From Lentinula raphanica (Eukaryota > Basidiomycota > Agaricomycetes > Agaricales > Omphalotaceae): 64,000 bases of DNA. The number at the start of each line of letters is the position of its first letter. The first letter of the stretch is position 1. The notes beneath the pieces were generated by a model that saw only the letters and a list, made by a program, of their open reading frames with translations, ran no database searches and was not told the DNA's origin. A program made the translations under genes and the position numbers. Location: positions 372,001 to 436,000 of the forward strand of contig JANVFP010000016.1 of assembly GCA_027919835.1 (NCBI GenBank). Direction: 5' to 3'. Below are positions 1 through 11,095 of the stretch, piece by piece.

Positions 1-310
1 CGGCGTGTCTGGAAATCCCGTCTACACCAGATTTCAACACTATCTGTGTATCCTTCCTGCAAAACTGGCACACATTTACAACGGATGCCACTTAACTGAA
101 CAGGCACAAGATATCTCGACTGCAACCTCACTATGAACTGCAGAACAAAACTTCACCTTCGGACCTTTTCCTTTACCGACGTACCAACCCAGACCCATCG
201 GTATGCAAAGGAACCTCAACAACCACGCCTTGGATCAATTTCATTTGAAGATAACCAACCTACATATATGACATAGTGAACACCACACAATCTCCCCACA
301 TACACATTCT
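1..310. other. Intergenic, no gene recognised
   Basis: No open frame with support was found. The stretch is C- and A-rich on the plus strand and is probably the promoter and 5' UTR of the gene starting at 311, or the end of a gene outside the window. Confidence 0.4.
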
Positions 311-867
311 ATGTCGTCTCTTTTTGCACTTCGCACTTCTTCAGCAGATCTCATAAAAATCAACAATCGGGTTCAGGAATGGTTGCAGGTATTACAATCT
401 CTATTGAAGTACGACCTTTACCTGATTATACCTAACAGACCGGTATTTACCCAGATTCGGTACAAGGATTAGTGATCGGCACTTTTTCTACCTACCCAAC
501 CCTTGTGCATATCCCGGTCGATGCAGGCGTTGACGACTATCAATCTATTGATGATTTGGACGTTCGGATGTACATGTGGAAGTCTCGTAAACCGTCAATC
601 AACAGTTGCTGCCTAAATCGGTTCCACGTTGATCATTTCCCTGCTCAAGCCTCGTCAGGTCTGAAACACCCATACACGTTCTATTTCGAGGAAAGCTCCT
701 CACCCGCAGCCTTCAACAAGTTCATTCGCGATAACATATTGCCTTACGATTTCAGGCCTGTTCCATCTCTACGAGGGAATGTAGTCATTGTCAAGCACAC
801 AAATGGTGTTATTGACGATATGACACTCCAGGATTGGCCATTGGTAGAAGTCATACTAGAATGGTAA
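311..867 (+). CDS. Small hypothetical protein, two exons
   Basis: I do not recognise a function. The model is an ATG at 311, exon 311-388, a 50-nt intron 389-438 (GTATTA...AACAG) and exon 439-867, giving 168 residues. The intron joins phase 0 and removes a stop that would otherwise block the frame upstream, which is why I prefer this start to the later GTG at 472. No signal peptide, membrane segment or cysteine cluster is visible. The C-terminus ends in a short acidic/hydrophobic stretch. The next gene starts only 46 nt downstream in the same direction. The intron size fits a basidiomycete. The intron call is inference from splice words and phase. Confidence 0.6.
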
Positions 868-912
868 CGTTTCTGCAAATGCGACATTGATGTCGACTGA
901 AAGTTTCACAGG

Positions 913-2076
913 ATGACAGAGCACCGGTGGCAATTCAGCGATTCATGTCCAAACGAAATCCCAAAAGGAAAGCCACCAGTCAAACCTTTGGGTGATGCGT
1001 CTTCCGATATTGCCAACCCAACCTCGGGCATCGTAACGGTCAGCCTTCAGAGTCTCTTGGATAAACTAGATCTATGTTGGACGATATTTGAACACACACC
1101 GGTCCTTAGCCTGTTCGCACTAGGAGCCACTTGTTCGAACATCCGAGCTTCGGTTCAAGCTTTCTACCGAGGACGAGTCATCCATATGATGGCAACGGTG
1201 TTTGAGGCCGGTCGTCATTCGCAGTTCTTGCAGGTGATCGACCACTTTGGATCACGAATCGGAGGCTCTCTTGCTTACAGAGTGGTCGACCCAACTGCGA
1301 CTTTCACACCAAATGACCTCAATATTTTGACACCTTTTGGGAAAGCCGAGAGATTGTGTGAGGAGCTAACGAGTGTATGGGACTGTGTACTTGGCCCTGG
1401 TTTACCTCGCGTGAACCGCGCAGGACCAGACTTCTGTCCTGGTGACACTTACTACTTGAAAAGTCCCTTGGTACGTTTTCTAAATGACCCGCCTATGACA
1501 CTCATCTCACAATTAAGTCAGGGTTTCCCAATAACCATCACTGAGAGCTATGACGACAGCATTGTGCCTCTCATGTTGACAGGCTTTACAACAGCAGAGT
1601 GTGTGTTATTAGGCGCACACTCTTTCACTCTAGTGTATCCGACGCTGGTTGAAAACGGCCAAGTACTGCGTTTGCCTTGTGAGGGACGCAAAATACCAGA
1701 CGATTTTATGGCAACAGTGAGGAACCGCTTGGACGTCTTGGACTCAACTGATAATCTAGGACGACCGTGCCTAGAATGTTGCCCAAACGTGTGGCGACGA
1801 ACAGCAGGTATGAGAGGAAGTGCAACAATGCATTGGGGCGGTTTGACACCAGGAACAGATACAAAGTTGAAATCAGGATCGTATGAGTGGAAGACTGGTG
1901 ACAGATGTAGGAATGAACTTTGTAAGTGGAATGGGGTAGAGGCGTTAGAAATGAGTAGGTGGCGGTGGTGGGAGAACGACAAACAGGACGTCACCAGTCG
2001 GGACAAACTTGAAGATGATAGCTTTGATGATGATGATCTAGAGTCATCAGACCACGTTGACAGTGACGAGGAGTAG
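913..2076 (+). CDS. F-box-like family protein, single exon, 387 aa
   Basis: A single open frame of 387 codons. Residues about 45-85 resemble a degenerate F-box (leucine-rich helix, then LFALGATCSNIRASVQAFYR). A region around residues 105-165 has the GSRIGGSLAYR and TFTPNDLNIL words that I associate with a large family of agaric proteins of unknown function. Residues about 210-245 (LTGFTTAECVLLG, then FTLVYPTL) fit the middle of the same family. The C-terminus is strongly acidic (DDDDLESS and following). If the F-box is real it would bind Skp1 in an SCF ubiquitin ligase, but the motif is weak. Antisense open frames here are shadows. Confidence 0.65.
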   Translation: MTEHRWQFSDSCPNEIPKGKPPVKPLGDASSDIANPTSGIVTVSLQSLLDKLDLCWTIFEHTPVLSLFALGATCSNIRASVQAFYRGRVIHMMATVFEAGRHSQFLQVIDHFGSRIGGSLAYRVVDPTATFTPNDLNILTPFGKAERLCEELTSVWDCVLGPGLPRVNRAGPDFCPGDTYYLKSPLVRFLNDPPMTLISQLSQGFPITITESYDDSIVPLMLTGFTTAECVLLGAHSFTLVYPTLVENGQVLRLPCEGRKIPDDFMATVRNRLDVLDSTDNLGRPCLECCPNVWRRTAGMRGSATMHWGGLTPGTDTKLKSGSYEWKTGDRCRNELCKWNGVEALEMSRWRWWENDKQDVTSRDKLEDDSFDDDDLESSDHVDSDEE

Positions 2077-2752
2077 AATACTTATACAATGAATTCAAAC
2101 GTTATGTCGATCTTCATCGTCTATCTTCAACGCCTCATCATCCATCTTCATCGTCTCAATGACCATCTTCAACGATCAAGCACCATATCATCATTAAAAT
2201 GCATTGTTAATCTCATCACGAACGTTCAGCACTGGACACAACCGACACAACCGAGACCAAACAGACCAGGAGCGAGACGAAAATAACAGAGAGGTCTGCA
2301 TAAGAAGGCATAGTAGACAGCAAAGGAACGTAGGATAGTAAATAAAGAGCGACAAAATGCAGAAGAACAGGATAGGAAGAAACGGTCCGGCGGTAAAAAC
2401 GGTCCGGGTCATGTAAATCTCAGCCAAAAGAAAAATCCTCCGGACGGATAAAACCCTTACCCTAAAGGGTAGCGGGAATATGAGGGAAACGCCCCCTCGC
2501 CTCCCCTCAGCCCTCGCACTCTTGATTCTTGCCCACCAAACTCTCACCACAGTATAAGTTTTGAAACCGGTGCGTGGCTGTCATTACTCTTCAAGCTTCA
2601 AGCTTCAACCTTCGAGTTCGAAATGGGTTTGCTGAATGCCATCGTAGACTTTGGGACCTACTAGATTTGCTGGCCATATCTAGCTCCAAGTTCCTAGCAC
2701 ATTGCCAAATCCTAGCTCAATCATCGCGTAATACTCTACAATCGGTCGAATC
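2077..2752. other. Intergenic with short ATCTTCA repeats
   Basis: Just after the F-box-like gene lies a run of imperfect repeats of the type CATCTTCATCGTCT and CATCTTCAACG (about 2105-2175). Two ACGGTCCGG words follow near 2385-2410. No credible gene was seen; the rest is probably the UTR or promoter of the next gene. Confidence 0.4.
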
Positions 2753-3869
2753 ATGTTCCCCATACGCTTCGACTTGCGTCTATATTTTTGTCTTCCTCAT
2801 ATCCTTTTGCTTGCCGTGTACTTGCTTGACACCTTCAATAATGTTGCTGCTCGGCCCCTGGCGAGGGTGCAAGAGCTTGTCCCTCGTAACCCTCCACATA
2901 CAACGGAACCGCCTACAGAGCCGGGTGAGAAATTTTTTATATGGCATCCATTGACCTTACACCAAGTAATGATATTGGGAATTAGGCCTTTATCTCCAAC
3001 GCTATGGATCCTCCACCCCTGGGGCCGTAAAGTTGTGCCTGTTCAGTATGGATGACCTGTATCATCGGATCGTTTGCTCCCCGCCTCCGTTGTTGGCTGG
3101 ATGGTATCCAACAGGAACTCCTATCTTCATTGGGAATATGGAGTTCATCAACAACGCACACAGGGATTATGTCTTTGGTGAACTGGGGAAGAATCCATCC
3201 GGGGGGAGCCGAGAGGCTAAAGAGGCTGAGATGAATCCCTGGGAATGGGCTAATGGAAAGGTCACCTTTCTATCCATCTCCCTCTCTGGCCTGCAGGATG
3301 GAGGGTTTGTGATCTCTGATAAAATAATGAATGACAAGTGGAAACCGATATTGTTCCGTTGGACACATGCGGAACTTGAAGGTGAGTATGAGCATTCTGG
3401 TGTCTATAGACTATATCTTGTACTGAACTGGGTTTCCAAAGAGATCGAAGTAGTTTACTACGACACGGGACATGTCGGGTTCCAAGTTGGAGCGGGATAC
3501 AAACGAACGTTCTCTCTGACTGGCGCATTGAGCAACCCACCCAACAGTGCAATAGCCCATCGGGCATTTACTACGCACATCATACCTCGAAATGAAAATG
3601 AAGCTGCGAAGCAGTCTACTCTTTCAAATGTACTGGCTGAAACTGCAAACTCAAGAGCAGCAGACTGGTTTGGGACGTTGGGACTTTGGGGTAGGAGGCG
3701 GCCGAACTGGACGAACCCTTGGGTTCTCGTGGACAGCGTTTTGGAATCCCTAAGTAAAACATATGTTGGGTTCACGTCAGATGATCTGAAAAGGTGGAGG
3801 AGCAATGCAGGAATAGTAATGAGGAGTCTGCATGAGCCAAGACGGGTGAGCAGTGAGCGCTCTCACTAG
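2753..3869 (+). CDS. Predicted secreted protein of unknown function
   Basis: The model is ATG at 2753, exon 2753-2924, intron 2925-2985 (GTGAGA...ATTAG) and exon 2986-3869, giving 351 residues; the splice is phase 1 and keeps the frame open across both parts. The N-terminus looks like a signal peptide: a short basic start, then a hydrophobic core (LYFCLPHILLLAVYLL), so the product is probably secreted. A proline/threonine-rich linker follows. The body has no domain I can name; it has several Trp/Asn/Gly motifs (NPWEWANGKVTF, RAADWFGTLGLWG). It could be a small secreted protein of the effector type, but nothing in the sequence proves that. Confidence 0.6.
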
Positions 3870-4194
3870 CTCACAATTACATAGATTCAGCGGGTTGTGT
3901 GGTGGTAGCCATTCTAATCAAGCTGTTACTTCTGACGGTCGGTTACAGATCTATAGACTATCGAGTTAGACCCCAATTGCATCACATCTCTTCATTCACA
4001 TCATTCATGCTCCTGATACTTAGTGAACTTAAGAACACTGAATGCAGTGGAAGAAACAATCTGTCAACTTGCATGAAAACCACACACAACAGATACCACA
4101 GAAGAGCGAAGCAAAAGCATACTGATTGATTCACGGCTTTGGCTGTTACATAACAACCAAGTTTGTTTCTTTGTCTCTGGCTCGTCCGGTTGGA
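3870..4194. other. Intergenic, decayed duplicate flank
   Basis: No gene. The stretch around 4075-4125 (ACACACAACAGATACCACAG and following) resembles 4605-4680 downstream of the neighbouring Zn2Cys6 gene, which suggests that a duplicated piece of that gene's 3' flank lies here. Confidence 0.45.
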
Positions 4195-4290
4195 GGGCAC
4201 TCCTGATACTCGGGATAGCAATGTGCACAGCACACCTTGCCCTTCGAATGGAATATATTTTTGTTTCGAGCTCGAGCACACATTTTCCAC
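4195..4290 (-). pseudogene. Decayed duplicate of the Zn2Cys6 cluster
   Basis: About 90 bp aligns with the zinc-cluster exon of the neighbouring gene (5005-5095), in the same orientation. Shared words include CACTCCTGATRCTC, GCGCACAGC/TGCACAGC and GCTCGAGCA. Read on the minus strand it still codes CAHC...EYQECP, but the first CxxC is lost by a small deletion and there is no long frame. Similar flank sequence at about 4075 and 4605 suggests that the whole 3' end was duplicated in tandem. It is a relic, not a gene. Confidence 0.7.
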
Positions 4291-4839
4291 TTCCGAATTG
4301 CCTACAAATGTAATGACACAGGCGCCCGAACTCTCAGCACTGATCTTGGTTGATTCGCTACCAATTGAAACATAGCGAAACAGCGAGCAGTGAGGCACAG
4401 CAAAATCACTGCGACCTCGTCACATCCGATGCAGTGTGCACTACGTTAAACGTTTGGCTCCGGCGGCTAGTAGAAGTTTGCCTGGAAACTTGAAAAAAAA
4501 GGGGGAAGCTCTAAACGCATGGTTGAACTTGTTGTGACTGAGGAAAAATATGAGAGCGAGAAATGGTATACGTATACTGTTCATACAAAGCACAGATAGA
4601 AAACTACACACACACAACAAATACCAGAGCATCGAAGAAAAGCGACGAAAGCAAAGCAAAGCGAAGCAGAAAAGAAAGCATACAACACTGAAATACTGTG
4701 ACACAACTCCAACGACAATCGTCCCATGATATATCAATAAACAACAGCTTCCAGAAATTCCTATGTAGCCCTGGCATAACCTATCCTTTTCCTCTCTTTT
4801 CAGATTCTCCTAATCGATCAACTTACGCAATCGATCCAT

Positions 4840-7212
4840 TTAAATCTTTTGAGCGACCTTCTGCTTCTTCGCCCTGGGCTCCCTGGGCTCCTTAACCTCC
4901 TTAACCTCCCTAGGCTCCCTGAGCTCCTTTGCCTCCTTTGCCTCCTTGGGCTCCTTGAGATCCTTACCCTCCCTGGATCCCTTCGCCTCCTTCCCCCTAA
5001 GGTCATCCAAAGGACACTCCTGATGCTCCTGATAACAACGCGCACAGCCCGCTTTGCCGTTCAGCCGGAAACATTTTTGGTTCAGGCTCGAGCAGGGGGC
5101 GCAGGGTGGGGCTATAAGGGTGATGGGGAAGAGGGGGAAAGGGAAAAAGGAGGAATCAGCCCAACGATTTTCGAGATGTAGAAAGGACAAAAAAAACAAG
5201 GACTTACAATTCCTCCTCCCCATCCCAATCAACACCCCACCTTCGCGTCTGATGTAGCGTTCTTCTTCTTCGTCGTCGTCGGCGTTGACAGTGGCATCAG
5301 CATCGGGTTCATGATGATCCTGATCATCTCCATCATCTCCTACAACACGAGCCCGTTTATGCTCATGATGGAGATGATGATCGACATCAACAGGTTCTGC
5401 ATCACGGGCCCGTTTTCGACGGGAAGATGTTGTTGATGATGAAGTTGTTGTTGATGATGGAGATGTGGCAGACGCTTGAGACGCCACAGGCGGTATACGG
5501 ACACCGTCACCGTCCAACTATAGTATATCCCACATATCAGTACAAAAAATCATGGCAATCAACAGAAATTACAGAAATCAACAGAACGGAGATCAGACGA
5601 ACACACACGAACCTGTGAAGCATTCGCATTTTCATTGGCGCTATTACTATTAGCGCTAGTGGTCGTAGACGCCACCGTCAGCTGAGATAACCGTGGTCGT
5701 TTCGGATTCGCAGACGCTGGGTGGGCGGTGCCCGTGCCCGTGCTCGTGCTCGTCGTACGGGTTCTAGTTCTGGTGTTGGCGTTGGTATTATTGGTATGGG
5801 TATTGGCGTTGGTGTTATTGGTTTTGGCGTTGGGAGCTGCGGCTGCGGCTGCGGCTGCGACTGGGGCTAGTGCAGGTGCAGGTGCAGGTGCAGGTGCTGG
5901 CGTCTGCCGATTTTCAGCCGGTTTCTCAGCCGGTTTCTCAGACGGTTTCTGGGCTGGATGGGATGCGCTGGCAATGGAAGGTGTTTTGGGTGTTTGGGGA
6001 GTTTTGAATCCGGGAAGCGAGGCACGCTTGATTGGTACAGGTGGACGAGTGACAGCTCCAGCGCTTGTAGAAGTAGAAGAAGATTGAGAAGATTGAGGAG
6101 TGGGAATAGATATAGATTTGGATTTGGATTTGGTGGTGGCAGGGGGAAGGGAAGGATTAGGTTCTGGGGTAGCCACGGGTTGGGGTGGGTGTTGTTGTTG
6201 TTGTTCGGTAGCGCTGGACGGTTCAGTCCGTCCAGAGGGCTGTGTCGCACCGGGTTGATGAGCAGTCGCACTAGCACCAGGCTCTTCCTCGGGCTCTATC
6301 ACATCGTCGTCCCAGATATCCACGACATCCGGACCACCGGGACCACTGGATCCCGATTTTCGACGGTCGACATGAACCGTCGAAGTAGACGACGTCGACG
6401 GGCTGCGAGTAGGGTTTTCCAGTTCTGCGAACGCCATCGGTGCCGGTGAGGACCCAGGGGCGTCATGATCGTCGAAATCCATATCCATAGATCCATCCAT
6501 CATCGACCCAAACTCGAAAAACATCCCCAACGGGTCTTCCTGCAACGGAGGCTCGTTCCGGAGCGCGTCCCACTCTGCGTCGGTAGGGTAGTCAAACACG
6601 ACATGCTCGTCTTTCATCGCGAGGTACGCGCGGGTTTCGGAGATGCGCCGGGCGTTTTCTGCTTCGGCTTCTTGTGCTTCTTGTTCGGCTTTGAGTCGCT
6701 GGAGACGTTCGTGTTCTTCCCTTTCCTCCTTGACTCTCCTCAGCCGAGCTTCTTCTGCCTCCCAGACTTTCTTGCGTTCGTCTGCTGCGCGCTTCCAGCG
6801 CGGCTGGAGCCAGGGATCGTCCCAGGTCCAGTGGGTGTGGGAGAGGAGGAACGAGTCGGCTTTGGAGAGGGCGTCGGTGAGTTGGGGAGGGGGGTCGTAC
6901 GAGGACGGGTTCCGGTCTTTGGTTAGGTCGCGGGTTATTTTTCTGTAGCGACTCTGGTGTATAAAAGGAAAGAGATAGAGGTTAGGAATAGTTCAACACA
7001 TAGGAAAAGCCTAGTGAGATTGAGATTGAGATTGAGGTTGAGGTACTTACGAGAGCGACGACAAACTCCTTCGTCCAAGCTCTTAACGCAGCCTCATCAG
7101 CCGACGCCAAGGAGTCGACCTTGGCTACGACGTCGATAACGACGGAGGCTTGGGAAGTGATCATGGAGATCATTTCTTGAGATAGATTTGAAAGAGGACT
7201 AGGAGGGGCCAT
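4840..7212 (-). CDS. Zn2Cys6 protein with C-terminal cluster, four exons
   Basis: Exons on the minus strand are 7051-7212, 5613-6953, 5208-5517 and 4840-5111; every junction is GT-AG and phases agree (0, 0, 1), giving 694 residues. Domains in order: a short N-terminal helix region, a highly charged coiled coil at about residues 85-160 (RKKVWEAEEARLRRVKEERE), a long low-complexity Ser/Thr/Pro/Ala/Asn part, an acidic His/Asp stretch, then six cysteines at about 608-637 in the exact spacing CX2CX6CX8CX2CX6C, and a Lys/Glu/Pro repeat tail. The cysteines fit a fungal binuclear zinc cluster, so DNA binding in the nucleus is likely. The cluster lies at the C-terminus, whereas in classical regulators it is N-terminal. 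No fungal transcription-factor middle domain is visible. Splice sites are inferred. Confidence 0.8.
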
Positions 7213-7501
7213 TGGACGGATTAGTATGGGTTACTGGAGCGGGGGGGATGGGATGATGAGAGTTGGTAAGGAAAGAGCTGTAGAGTTGGTAGACGCCCTT
7301 GGGATGTACCGCCGTTATCGGTATCGGTGATATCCATGATGTGCATGATATTCATAGCCTATAGGGTTCTGTTATGTTGTTGTTCTGGCTATGTAGGGTA
7401 ATTGTGGGCGATGTGCGCGTCTAAGTTGTTATTGATCATCACGCTGTGGTGGATGGGATCGTGACAGGAGGATTGCCGAATTTCGGCATTCGATACGGCG
7501 T
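7213..7501. other. Intergenic, upstream of the Zn2Cys6 gene
   Basis: Probably the promoter and 5' UTR of the minus-strand Zn2Cys6 gene. Small CGGTATCGGTGATATC-like words occur near 7318. No other feature was seen. Confidence 0.4.
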
Positions 7502-7509
7502 CCTGACTC

Positions 7510-7994
7510 AGGACCCCCGCTAATACGGTTATAGGTCCAGTGCCGAGGGTAACCTGATTTAGCCCTTTTTTTTGGACAAGTTGATGGCCAAAATTAGCCC
7601 TTTTCACAGGACCTCAAATTTTGAGCCCAAATTTTGCCCTTTTTGTATCATTCATTCAAAAATTTCGGAACCAAGCCGGAACGGCTTGGAGTTCAACAAC
7701 GGCTCAAAAAAAGCTCTTTCGGAGCTCATCTACATGGTTTTTAGCAGTAGAGAAGTAAGAAAAATATTACCCAAGGCACTCACCAAATTCTTCTGCTCAG
7801 CGCTGTCAAACCTCGAAATTTTGCTGTCTGGCAACAGACATACAAAAATTTTTGCCATTTTTTGACCTCCGGTGTACCACAGATGTGAGTGAAATTTGGT
7901 CCAAATTTAGCCCTTTGCATCAGACCTGGTCAAAAATTTTGCCCAAATTTAGCCCTTTGGGACCTGAACCTCTGACCGTATTAGCGGGGGTCCT
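7510..7994. mobile_element. hAT-type MITE, 485 bp
   Basis: The element has perfect 20-bp terminal inverted repeats, AGGACCCCCGCTAATACGGT at the left and its complement at the right. It is flanked by a perfect 8-bp direct repeat CCTGACTC (7502-7509 and 7995-8002), the target-site duplication expected of hAT transposons. The interior has no coding frame and contains several copies of the word AAATTTAGCCCTTT and its variants. It is therefore non-autonomous and depends on a transposase elsewhere. It sits between the Zn2Cys6 gene and the F-box gene, outside coding sequence. Confidence 0.88.
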
Positions 7995-8193
7995 CCTGAC
8001 TCCTTCCTGGTCGTGTACCATCCACAATCAATATTGAAGCTGGACGTATAATCTCGGCTCACCACGTCTGAGAAGACAAAAGCGCCATGTGGGATTGTGG
8101 GTCCCTGATCTAAACAAATACCCAATCACCCAGAGCCCAGAGTTCATCCAGAATTCCGAACCTTGTGACCACAATCCTCCATTCTCACCAACG

Positions 8194-9752
8194 ATGGATT
8201 CTCACCACCTGCCCACTCCCACTCCCACCCATTCTCCAATCCACACCCTCCCTAACGAACTCCTCTCCCACATCTTCCTCCACATCGTCTCTCGACCCCC
8301 AGGCCAATTCTCCTTGAGCGAACTCGACCTCAGCCACGTCTGTTCCCAATGGCGAGCCGTAGCCTTGAATCTTTCTCCCCTCTGGTCCTCTATCCAGATC
8401 CTAGCTCACGAGGACCCAAACTCCGAAGGCGTGAGGAGGCTAACGGAGCTCTACCTGGACCGGTCAGGAAATGCGCCGTTGGATGTGTTCTTGCATATCG
8501 ATGTCGAGGCGGGACGACCAGAGTTGGGATTGGGATTGGGATTGGACTTGATGGATATGTTGAGCGCTCACGCGCATCGTTGGCGGCATGCGCATCTTCA
8601 CATCCCCCGAGGCTCGTTCTTTGAACTGTACGCTTCTGACTTGGAGCTCTCCTCGCTAGAGTCGTTCAGTCTTACCCTGGACGGGTCCAACCCCAACCCA
8701 TTCGATGGTATATCCTCAGCCTCAGGCCCAGGTACATGTATGTCCTTCACCGCTCCTCGCTTGCATACCCTCCACCTCAACATACCCTTCTTCGAACTCT
8801 CCCAATTCCCCTTCCCCTTCCACCAACTCCGTCACCTCAGCACCTCCCACCTCGACCTCTCCCTCACACACCAACTCCTCTCCCTCTCCCCCTCCCTCCT
8901 CACCGCCTCCTTCGCCTCATGCCCAACCGACTTTTCCTTCCGGGATCCCATCCCCTACACCTCTCCCTTGCTCTCTTCACTAACCATCCTCGCCCTGCAC
9001 CGTCTCGAGACCCTCGGTCCGGACATCACCCGCTGTGTCTTTCCCTCCCTAACCACTCTCACCCTCATCAGCGGTGCCGAGACCTCGGAATTCTCGTTCT
9101 CGCACGGGATCGTACCAGACCTCACCTCGCTGGTGATACGCTCGGTCATCTTACCTCACTTACCCTACACGGCATATCCTACAGCTCCAAACACCTCCTT
9201 GAGCTCCTCCACGCCTCCTCTCCGTCCCTGCTCAAACTCGATCTATGCGATGTAGACCATCGCGCGTGGAATTTTATGCAGCTCGAGAGGTGGGTGTTCG
9301 AGGCGCTTACTATTAGATGGTTGCATGCCCCTCAGGGAGATGCGGGGTTACACCGGACAGTGTCGTCGTCGTCGTCGCTGCTACCTCATCTAAGAGAATT
9401 CGGGATCAGGTTCCCTGGCTCGAGGAGAGACGTACCGCCGGATCGGGCGAAGCTCAAATCATTACTGGACATGATCGAATCGCGATGTCAGGGTTATCCT
9501 GAGTCTAATCCTGATCCAGCGTCAGTAGTAGGAATTCGGACTCGGAAAGGTCTCGATAGAACATCGGGCAAACCCGTTCTCCAAAACCAAAACCAAAACC
9601 AAAACCAAAACCAAAACAAGAACGACGAGAACTTCGAGACAAGATTAGAAAAACTCCACCTTGGGAGACTCTGGGCGACGCGGGTTCCGGTCGAAGTCGA
9701 GAAGCGGCTTCGGGCGCTTGAGGATGGAGGGTTGAAGATCACTGCGGTTTGA
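8194..9752 (+). pseudogene. F-box protein, frame broken near 9150
   Basis: The N-terminal frame (ATG 8194; an earlier in-frame ATG at 8089 also exists) has a clear F-box: IHTLPNELLSHIFLHI, then LDLSHVCSQWRAVALNLSPLW at about residues 15-70. Leucine-rich repeats follow. The frame runs to a stop at 9255, but the homologous leucine-rich text switches to the next frame near 9150-9170 (LTSLTLHGISYSSKHLLELL) and continues to a stop at 9752. A 52-nt GT-AG candidate (about 9133-9184) gives the wrong phase, so I prefer a single-base frameshift or sequence error to an intron. The C-terminal part holds an NQNQNQ run from a short AAAACC repeat (about 9580-9620). The role would be substrate choice in an SCF ubiquitin ligase. 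It may still be functional if the shift is an error. Confidence 0.65.
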
Positions 9753-10414
9753 TTATGTATCGATGGATGAGCGCGTTCAAAGCGTTAGCGGTAGCTATAG
9801 ATGAGGAGTAGATGAGTAGAAGGTGTAGAAAGCGCTCGGAAGGTGTGTGAAGAAAGGTTAGAAAATCCGTAGTAGATCTTTTCTTCGATTCCTTCGATTC
9901 CTTGCACCCCCCTCTCTCTCTCCCGAATATCTCGCGCTGATGGCTTGTGCTGTTCAAGATAACAACCCATTATTTAATATTGATATTAGAAGTTCGAGCA
10001 TCCCCCACATGTTGCTGTGAGGCAGGTGGGTGTCGGTCGGTTGCCGGGTTTCCCGTAAACCTTTCTACGTAGGAATCGATATCGATATCGCGGCATCGCC
10101 ATATCCATTCATCCTTCGGACTTCCAGGAGGATCATCGTTCTGAATCGTTCTGAATCGTTCCCGGATCGACCATCGAATCATCAATACACCCTTTCGGGG
10201 ACGAGACTCAAATTGTCGGTATTTTACTGGTCAGTGGTCACTGGTAGTGTTGTGACGGGTCATGTTGTTCAGTAATACTCATCTCAAGACTCTCAGCCTG
10301 TTCCGACAGGCTACAGCTTTGCAAATTGCCAACTGTCCAGTACTAGTAGAATCGTGGCTGGATTGATTCAAATCTTGTCTCATGTTATCCCTTGACAAGC
10401 ATCAAAAACTGTTA
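9753..10414. other. Intergenic between F-box gene and tRNA
   Basis: Holds a short palindromic ATCGATATCGATATCG run near 10075 and a duplicated GTTCTGAATC (about 10138-10160). No gene seen. Confidence 0.4.
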
Positions 10415-10499
10415 TGCCCCATGGCTGAGTTGGTTACAGCGTCCGACTGTTACGTACCTAATAATCGGAAGGTCGAGAGTTCGAGCCTCTCTGGGGCAG
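10415..10499 (+). tRNA. tRNA-Asn(GTT) with an 11-nt intron
   Basis: The acceptor stem TGCCCCA pairs with TGGGGCA, the D stem is GCTG/CAGC, the anticodon stem is TCCGA/TCGGA and the T stem is GAGAG/CTCTC with loop TTCGAGC. The anticodon GTT is at 10449-10451. The anticodon loop closes only if 11 nt (10453-10463) are removed, exactly one base 3' of the anticodon, the canonical place for nuclear tRNA introns. The discriminator base is G. A and B box promoter words are internal. No CCA is encoded, as usual for nuclear genes. Confidence 0.92.
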
Positions 10500-10977
10500 T
10501 CGCAAAAATCCAGTATTTGCATTTTTTCAATTTTTATACAGCTCATTCGCTCTTCATTCTGTTGTTGATTGTCCCTAGTAGGATCATGGATGCCTTGTTC
10601 TTCCCTCCGGTCTACGTGGAAGCTTGACAACTCTTGGAGTCTTGCTGTGGGAAATGAAGGGTGTATTTGACATGCATTTATGAGCTCCCGCCTTCTACTT
10701 AATCATGCTAACAGGCTATGCCCCTCCTGTGCCACACATCATTAAGGCTGCTCAATTCTTATATTGTGTCACATATTGTATTGTATTGCATAATTTGTTT
10801 TGAGAAACTAGTCCTTTTTTGGAAGTATCTACGGAATTTCTTGTCAATCCACTTCTTTGTTTATGTTGCCCATTGAAAGTCTTTGAGAGGTGCTGAGCAT
10901 GCATATTCATGCACAGTATGTGAGGCAAAGGATACAGTTGCTGTCTGGTGCTCTCAATCTCAATGAATGTAACACAA
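10500..10977. other. Intergenic, no gene
   Basis: AT-rich, with a T run near 10524 that could end Pol III transcription of the tRNA. No coding or repeat feature was recognised. It ends where R1-like sequence begins. Confidence 0.4.
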
Positions 10978-11095
10978 TCCGATTCCATCGTTCTAGAATC
11001 GGACCGACGGAGTCATGTGATCGGATCAACCTAGTCATCTGATCGTGGTGATGATGTCATTGGCTTTTGAGGGCTCAAGCCTAAGAGGGGGATAC
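10978..11095 (+). mobile_element. Orphan 3' tail of a second R1 copy
   Basis: These 118 bp match 31171-31287, the last internal bases of R1 before its 3' LTR, with only a few changes, including the purine tract AAGAGGGGGATAC. They lie directly upstream of the LTR that serves as the 5' LTR of R1. So the sequence reads R1-tail, LTR, R1 body, LTR: the left LTR once belonged to another copy as its 3' LTR. This implies LTR-LTR recombination or a tandem insertion, followed by loss of the left copy. Confidence 0.8.

Noticed and set aside
5728..6449. Long plus-strand open frames opposite the Zn2Cys6 gene
   Set aside because: Low-complexity shadows of the Ala/Pro/Thr-rich coding strand.
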